Part shown: in pieces, positions 58,570-64,000 of the stretch
Layout of the letters: each line of letters opens with the position of its first letter
Numbering within the stretch: position 1 is the first letter of the stretch
Assembly (NCBI GenBank): GCA_030549495.1
Contig: JAUIRK010000984.1
Coordinates: 62,001-126,000 of the forward strand
From: Nectonema munidae
Taxonomy: Eukaryota > Nematomorpha > Nectonematoida > Nectonematidae
Length of the DNA stretch: 64,000 nucleotides
Direction: 5' to 3'
The notes under the pieces: model-generated
Databases searched by the model: none
Told to the model about the DNA's origin: nothing
Seen by the model: only the letters and a program-made list of their open reading frames with translations
Program-made: the position numbers and the translations under genes

Positions 58570-59955
58570 CAATGAGACTCTCAAAAGAGCTTGAAGATGA
58601 TCATCCGTTAGTCTTGATCTATATTTTGACTTGGTGAAATTCAACGTGGGGAGAATACTTTGAAATCTCAGGAAAGATTGGAGGCAAATTTCTCAAAAAT
58701 TCTCCAAGAATGTCTACCTTCCCATTCACTTTTCTACACTTAGGTTCAAGCTCAGAGTTACATTGCAGGTCTATTAGCTCAAGTTGAAGCTCGGAAGGAG
58801 CGTCATGAACATAATCTGAAAAAATTTGAAAGAGCAAACTGTGTGATTTAAAGTCATCAAATCTATGATCAAATTCTTCCTGAAGATTCATAATAGCATT
58901 AACATACTTCTCACAATTAAATTCCATACCTGTATTCATGAGTTCTTTGCATGCTGGAAAATGAAAAGCATTTTTGTTAAACAGTTGTACTCTCCATAAC
59001 ATGAGTTTTGTAGAAAAAGCTTTTACAATGTCATAGGAAGCACTGATAAGTTGTCCTTGAGCTTGTTATTTTTTATTTAACGAGTTAAGTTCTTGAGTGA
59101 TGTCGACAAGAAAAGCTAAGTCCAAAGGCCATTTTGGATCATTTAGCACAGAAACAGGTTTTCCATTTTTCTCCGTAAAAGCTTTTTCTTTCCTGTCATT
59201 GATGGTGCTCCATCGGTTGTTATTCCAGTAAACTTCTTCCATGATAAGCCCGAGTCCACAATAACATTACAAAGCTGGCAGAATATCTCGTGAGAAGTAG
59301 TCTGCCCGTGCATTGATTTCACTGCAAGCAACTCTTGAGTAACTTCAAAGTTGTCATCACCACCACGGATCCAGATTGCGAGTTGTGCAGTGTCAGTGAT
59401 ATCTGTACTCTCATCAAGAGCAATTGAATATGCACTGAAAAGTTTTGCCTTTTCTAAAAGTTGCCTATATATGTCATATGACGTCACAAATTCGCTGTGC
59501 TACTGTGTTGGCTGAAAGACTTATGCTGGTAAACTGACTCTTTTTTTCTGGACAGACTATACTAGCTGCTTGTAACATACATTCTTTTATAAGTTCACAA
59601 TCTTTAAATGACTTTCCTGTTTTTGCAATCATTTCACTGACTACATATTCTAGCTTTAACTGCTGCATCACTCTCTTTGCCTGCTTAAGTAAATTTGTTC
59701 TAAGAGTGGCCACTTTGTCTTCTCGCTCAATTCCTTTAAATTTTTCATACACTTCAGCATGTCTAGTGAAGTAATGGCGCTTGACATTATATTCTTTGAC
59801 CACTGCAAGTTTTTCCATGCATATGAGACAGGTTGGATTGCCCCTCTGCCCAATGAAAAAATATTCAATTTCCCATTTCTGTTAAAATTTTCTGTGTTCA
59901 ACGTCAATTTTTCTTTTTGTTTGACTGTTTGGAAAAGACATAATGCAAACTCCAA
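58570..59955 (-). pseudogene. decayed hAT transposase similar to GTF2IRD2-type domesticated proteins
   Basis: Pieces in order on the minus strand: EFALCLFQTVKQKEKLTLNT (leader); VVKEYNVKRHYFTRHAEVYE, the zinc-finger His half; SEMIAKTGKSFKDCELIKEC; LFSAYSIALDESTDITDTAQ (first Asp); GITTDGAPSMTGKK (second Asp); NEPKWPLD-like NDPKWPLDLAFLVDITQELN; CEKYVNAIMNLQEEFDHRFD; and LNFTKSKYRSRLTDDHLQAL, the last turn of the dimerisation domain. Frame changes fall near 59800 and 59480, with a stop near 59070. Two internal deletions have joined GAPSMTGKK to later sequence and SKYSPHVE directly to the LNFTKSKYRS tail, so the usual CE.LFS segment is gone. Confidence 0.85.
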
Positions 59956-60214
59956 ATTAAACTAAAAAAAAAGTTCATTAATATAGAAATAAAAGAAAGC
60001 ATAAGTTTTACATTTATAATGAGATTTTACACGGAAACATAGCTCAAGTTTACAATATAGTATAATAAGTAAATAATTAATTTTATAATTTTGAAACTTA
60101 AAAAGTAAAATTTAAAATTTCAAGCTAAAATCTCAAAACAAAATAATCAAACTTTTTAAATAAAAAGTTTTTCAGCCATATTAATAAATTGGAAATCGTA
60201 AAATTAAAACTAAT

Positions 60215-60350
60215 TTGTTAAAGCTGGTGTGGTGTTTTCATCGATAAGGCACTAGGTACCGCTAACATCGAGCTATGAGTTTTCAGCAGACGCTAGACTC
60301 GAATCGGAGACATGAGATTCAAGGACCTGTGCTCTAACGGAACGCCTATG
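60215..60350 (-). repeat. tRNA-derived SINE, copy 4
   Basis: Read on the minus strand: an A-box-like CGTTCCGTTAGAGCACAGG, a B-box-like CCGATTCGAGTC, and then a body AGCGGTACCTAGTGCCTTAT followed by CGATGAAAACAC, shared with copy 2. It is more diverged in the head than the others. Confidence 0.7.
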
Positions 60351-60802
60351 CAACTACAAAATTTTTCATGCAAAAAAATTTCCATTCGTTAAAATGAACA
60401 CATTATATTTGAAAAATAAGTAAGTTAAGCATAAGCAGACTCACCTGGACTAATATTAGTCTGCTAACAGGTTTACAAATTACAATGCGAATTAGGGTTT
60501 GCAGCTTTATAAAAATGATCGATAATAATGAAGCCGTCAGCATTTTTAGGTTTTCCGAATCACACGGACACTTAGAATTTCGATTGAAGTTGAGGGCCAC
60601 AAAATACTATTCTGAGGGCCGTAGTTGGCCCGCGGGCCGTATCTTTGAGACCCCTGCATTAGAGGGAAAAATGAAGAATCATTCAAAGAATAAAAATGTC
60701 GTAAAAATACAAGAATAGTTCGGCTCTTTATTCGACTTAAAGAAGGGTTCGCCAACCTTCTTTCGCAAAATAAGAATATCGCGAAATTTTGACGATTTAC
60801 AG

Positions 60803-61072
60803 TTTCATTCATTCATTCATTCATTCATTCATTCATTCATTCATTCATTCATTCATTCATTCATTCATTCATTCATTCATTCATTCATTCATTCATTCAT
60901 TCATTCATTCATTCATTCATTCATTCATTCATTCATTCATTCATTCATTCATTCATTCATTCATTCATTCATTCATTCATTCATTCATTCATTCATTCAT
61001 TCATTCATTCATTCATTCATTCATTCATTCATTCATTCATTCATTCATTCATTCATTCATTCATTCATTCAT
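60803..61072. repeat. (CATT)n microsatellite, about 67 units
   Basis: An almost perfect tetranucleotide run of 270 bp. Because four is not a multiple of three, it reads as a repeating Ser-Phe-Ile-His peptide in every frame of one strand, so the 147-codon frame over it is not a gene. It is probably polymorphic in length. Confidence 0.98.
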
Positions 61073-62016
61073 ATTCATTTCTTCTCAAGATCACCTTGAC
61101 ATTCTTTTATTCTGTGCTCGAATGAGTACAAGGATAGCTAATAGGTTATTAAGTGATTGCTTTACCTACTATCGCATTTTGTACGGGAATATAATATTAT
61201 ACTCGTTGCCTATCTGTGATGCCTTTATCTAATACGAGTTACACGACTTTTTCTATGATGTGACTCGAGACGCATTTCTTTAAAATGTGGCCTACGACCA
61301 TTATAGCGTCATATGGTTTTACATACTTTATTTTTATAAAAAAATTTGTTCTTTGTTCGACTTTGAGACATTTTTGTAAAAATTATGCTTTTTATAAAGT
61401 TTTTATAATTAAATTTTAAATATCCAATTTAAATGTTTAAATTTATGGGTAGTATTTTAGCTTGGTTTTAGAAAAAGTAAAATTAAATATCTTTTGAGGA
61501 ATGGATAAATATGTTAATTTTATCTTATTGAGTTTTGGAAAGCTCATCTGTCACATATTTTGATTACTTCCAAAAACTTGAGAGGTTGGAAATGGACATG
61601 TGAGGCAACCCCTAATAAATTGTAGTGATTTATACTTTGAAAACTAAAATAAAAATAAAATTTACCCATTATATGATTTGATATTTGAGAGTGGAGAAAG
61701 CATTACAATTTTCTCAAATTTTGATTTTTTGTTAGTTTGATACAATTTAGTTTTTAATTATTTCTAGGTTTGTTTTTAAGTGTTAGAGAGTTGATATTAG
61801 TGTTTTAATAATATATTTTCAGAGTTTGAAACTTTCTTAGTCTCAAGTAAATTAGTACAGCGAGGAAACAATATTTCATTTTTTAAAATGGTAATTCATT
61901 ATGTTTTCCTTTCAATTTGCAGGTGACAACAATATGAACACGTTGCAAGTTCCTGCTAATTACACGATAATTTTGTGTTCTTCACATTTAGAGAGTAATT
62001 GCATTATTTAATTTAG
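61073..62016. other. AT-rich stretch up to the long exon
   Basis: No gene is recognised. A second acceptor-like TTTGCAG ends at 61921, but the reading after it meets stops, so 62016 is preferred as the exon start. Confidence 0.5.
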
Positions 62017-63878
62017 ACCTTACTACGCCATTCGAAGTTCAAAGGATGTTTCCTTCAAAATACTAGACAGAATCCTTGACAACATCAAAGATATTGACAA
62101 CGAAGACAGATTGTTGGATGACGAAAAGATTCAGCCGGTTACCGTGATCAACTTTAAAAAGTATAAAAAGAGGTATCCCATCATTAAGACGAACTTGCTG
62201 CACAGTCAAGGCGGTTCAGACAAGCACTACTCCGATGACGTAGACGAAGCGTACGGAAAGAAGTTTGGAGATAAGCACAAATCAGGATACAAAGACTTCG
62301 GTGAAGCCGGCTCAAAGGGAAAAGGAGAGAACGTATACAGAGAGGGCAACTGGGAAAATATAAAGTATGACAAAGGCTACGAACACGGATACCACGAATA
62401 TGGCAGAGAGTGGAAGAAGGGGACGAAAGGATACAAGGGCTATCGTGAAAAGGAGGCGGGTCACAAGAAGGATCTGGGTGGCTATGCAGGCAGTGGGGAG
62501 AATGCAATAGAAATGAAGTACGACAAAACAAAGGGAAAGAATAAGAATGAACGAAGAAGAAGAAGAAGAAATGGGTTAGGAGGGAAAAAAGATGGGGGAG
62601 ATCACAGCGTTGAGCTTGGCAAGATAAGTAATCGCGTTGAAGACTCTTACTCCAAAGAATTCAATCCAAGGCAGTTCAGGAAGGAGGATGATGCGCGTTA
62701 CAATCCAGACGATAGAGAGGAAAGAAGGAGAAGAATTATTTATCGATTCAATGATGGTGACGATGATGATGAAAGAAAAGTAAGAGTATCCTACCCCCGA
62801 TCAAGTGATGATGATGACTATGCGGATGACGTTTATAGAAGTGAGGATCGTGATGAAGATCGTGAGGGTTCGTTACGCCATCGCACAAATCAAATAATAG
62901 ACGAAGAAAGAAAGGAAAAAGGCAGAGGAAGATACGATGTTGATGGTGATGATGAAGAATTCAGTGGAAGATATCGTGATGATGATGAAAGAGAAGATGG
63001 TCGTCATCGCCCATATAAAAAGTATTATTCAAAGGAGAAAGAGGTTGTTGAATATGAAGAAGAAGCTGGAGAGGAAGAAGATGAAAGAGAGCCTAAGCGA
63101 TATCGAGAAAAAGAGGAAGCGAACCGATATAATGGAAGAGACGTTCCGCGCAATAATCGTGAAAAGTACCAATTCAGTGCGCACGATTCGGATAAAGAAG
63201 GGCAAAATGAAGAAAGAAGCCGTGAAAGCTATCCCCGTGAAAGGGAGGGAGAAAGAAGAGAAAAATGGCGGCCTTACTTCCATAAGCGCAGAAGTGAGCC
63301 CGTTCAAAAGCAGCACCATGATCATCACTACAACGAGAGAAGAGTGAATCCAAATTCGGATGAGGAAGAAAGAATGCCGCCTCCTTCTACAAAAGACTTC
63401 AAGGAGTATGCAAACAAAGAAGGTTTTGAGGTGCCGCGCAAAGAACGTGTACGCGAGTCAAGAGGTCCCGTCTCGCGCGAACATACTTTCTACGTTCCAT
63501 ATTCCCAGAGAAGGGAATCTCAAGTGAATGAAAGAGAAGGAAAAGGGTATCGCAAGTTTAGGGATGTTGAGGAAACGGGCGACGATTATCCCAGAGGGTA
63601 CGGAAGAGAGAATCGCGATCAACGGCCTCCACGACATTTCCTGAGGCGAGAAGAGCGTGAAAGAGAGCCAAGCAGTGAAGTGAATTATAAGAGGAGAAAT
63701 GTTTCAGAAAGAGATAATGTAGAGGATGAAGAAGAAGAAGAAGATAACAAGAAAAATGCAGTGAGTAATACAAAGTTCATCATCAAAGACAATGTCGACC
63801 CTTGGCGCGTTGAAGGAGCAGAAGATGACTACACTCCAAAAAATTACATCAGATCAAAGAGTCCCTATGAGAAACAAG
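62017..63878 (+). CDS. highly charged, Lys/Glu/Arg/Asp/Tyr-rich protein, long exon
   Basis: I do not recognise the protein. The exon starts after TTTAATTTAG at 62016 and is open for about 620 codons. It begins PYYAIRSSKDVSFKILDRIL, followed by an acidic helix-like stretch and then a Gly/Tyr/Lys section with GYKDFGEAGSKGKG and GTKGYKGYREKEAGHKKDLG. The remaining two thirds are runs of RE, RD, DDDD, EEE and RRRR, low-complexity and probably disordered. The GYxxxY-GxKGY style is seen in secreted arthropod proteins. A donor AAG|GTAAAA at 63879 is the likely exon end. The reading beyond it (GKIILFIRKSIPLIDP) is hydrophobic and unlike the rest, so the gene probably continues past the window. GC content and codon use are clearly coding, unlike the AT-rich flanks. 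The minus-strand frame inside it is a shadow. Confidence 0.8.
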
Positions 63879-64000
63879 GTAAAATCATTCTCTTCATTCG
63901 CAAATCAATACCCTTGATAGATCCAGTTGTGATTTTCTGAATTTTTAGTGTGGAATTAAAATTCCATGCTACAATTGACAATTTTATTGGTTAATTTAAT

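Larger units (their letters stand above)
58411..60656 (-). mobile_element. hAT relic (GTF2IRD2-like type), one end visible
   Basis: The terminus, read on the minus strand from 60656, is CAGGGGTCTCAAAGATACGG and continues CCCGCGGGCCAACTACGG, a well-known style of hAT terminus. CATTAGAG follows at 60657-60664 and is the expected target duplication, but no partner was found at the far end, so the left limit is only the last trace of the gene. A SINE sits at 60215-60350 inside it. Confidence 0.75.
55763..62016. other. presumed 6.25 kb intron with transposon cargo
   Basis: AT-rich sequence holding a hAT relic (to 60656), a SINE and the (CATT)n tract. An open stretch near 56282-56402 (reading STIAFRKVTHKHMCKRNESI, ending before GTAAGC) is possible exon noise and does not fit the phases. 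A block at 57850-58260 is rich in TTAGTAA/TTACTA-like motifs that recall the subterminal repeats of the CACTA-like element, but its ends do not pair. Confidence 0.4.

Noticed and set aside
60789-61232. 147-codon open frame with a Ser-Phe-Ile-His repeat
   Set aside because: It is the translation of the (CATT)n microsatellite and not a gene.
62184-62531. 115-codon minus-strand frame rich in Cys, His and Ser
   Set aside because: Shadow of the Lys/Glu/Tyr-rich exon on the other strand.
63029-63328. 99-codon minus-strand frame, hydrophobic
   Set aside because: Antisense of GAA/GAT-rich coding sequence gives Phe/Leu/Ile runs; it is a shadow.

Overview
The window looks like a piece of an AT-rich arthropod genome. 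It is mostly transposon debris, with two host genes that can be followed with confidence. A crustacean such as a copepod is my guess from the AT bias, the introns of about 50 bp and the mix of elements; nothing in the sequence proves it. No CRISPR array, rRNA gene, intact tRNA gene or prokaryotic-style operon is visible.

Host genes. A BTB-BACK-Kelch protein gene runs on the minus strand from 28149 to 25167. Six exons join with matching splice phases and no disabling change; only the N-terminal exon or exons are missing. At the right edge, on the plus strand, 62017-63878 is one long exon coding for a very charged K/E/R/D/Y-rich protein. Two small upstream pieces, a signal-peptide exon at 55020-55088 and a mini-exon at 55728-55762, join to it in phase, which would make the product secreted. 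The 6.25 kb intron this implies holds a hAT relic, a SINE and a long (CATT)n tract. A further open stretch at 5038-5353 may be an exon of something unknown.

Transposons, left to right. A 145 bp MITE (399-543). A hAT relic with perfect 8 bp target duplications (2234-4512). A piggyBac relic (about 6145-8622) abutting a Penelope-like fragment (8627-9553). Part of a non-autonomous hAT (10139-10964), whose full-length relative lies inverted at 20807-22410. A second piggyBac relic (13897-17931) with a hAT inside it (14008-16111). It is followed directly by a short copy of a piggyBac-type non-autonomous family (17936-19317). A LINE scrap (19701-19854). A divergent hAT with its own transposase (22565-24918). 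A Ty3/gypsy LTR fossil (35042-39269). A three-level nest: a hAT relic begins at 40276, a non-autonomous hAT (40709-45727) sits inside it, and a two-gene CACTA-like element (40885-45449) sits inside that. A long, array-bearing copy of the piggyBac-type family (48125-50628). A FLYWCH/MULE transposase relic (51839-53357). A hAT relic ending at 60656. Four tRNA-derived SINE copies are scattered through these.

The most informative points are four. The 48125-50628 element carries two internal tandem arrays and is related to the 6-8 kb piggyBac. The 40.3-47.7 kb nest gives a clear order of insertion. The 22.6-24.9 kb transposase is unusual but is placed in hAT by its target duplication. The right-hand gene may be a secreted, highly charged protein. 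I saw no clear sign of an unknown defence, regulatory or metabolic system.
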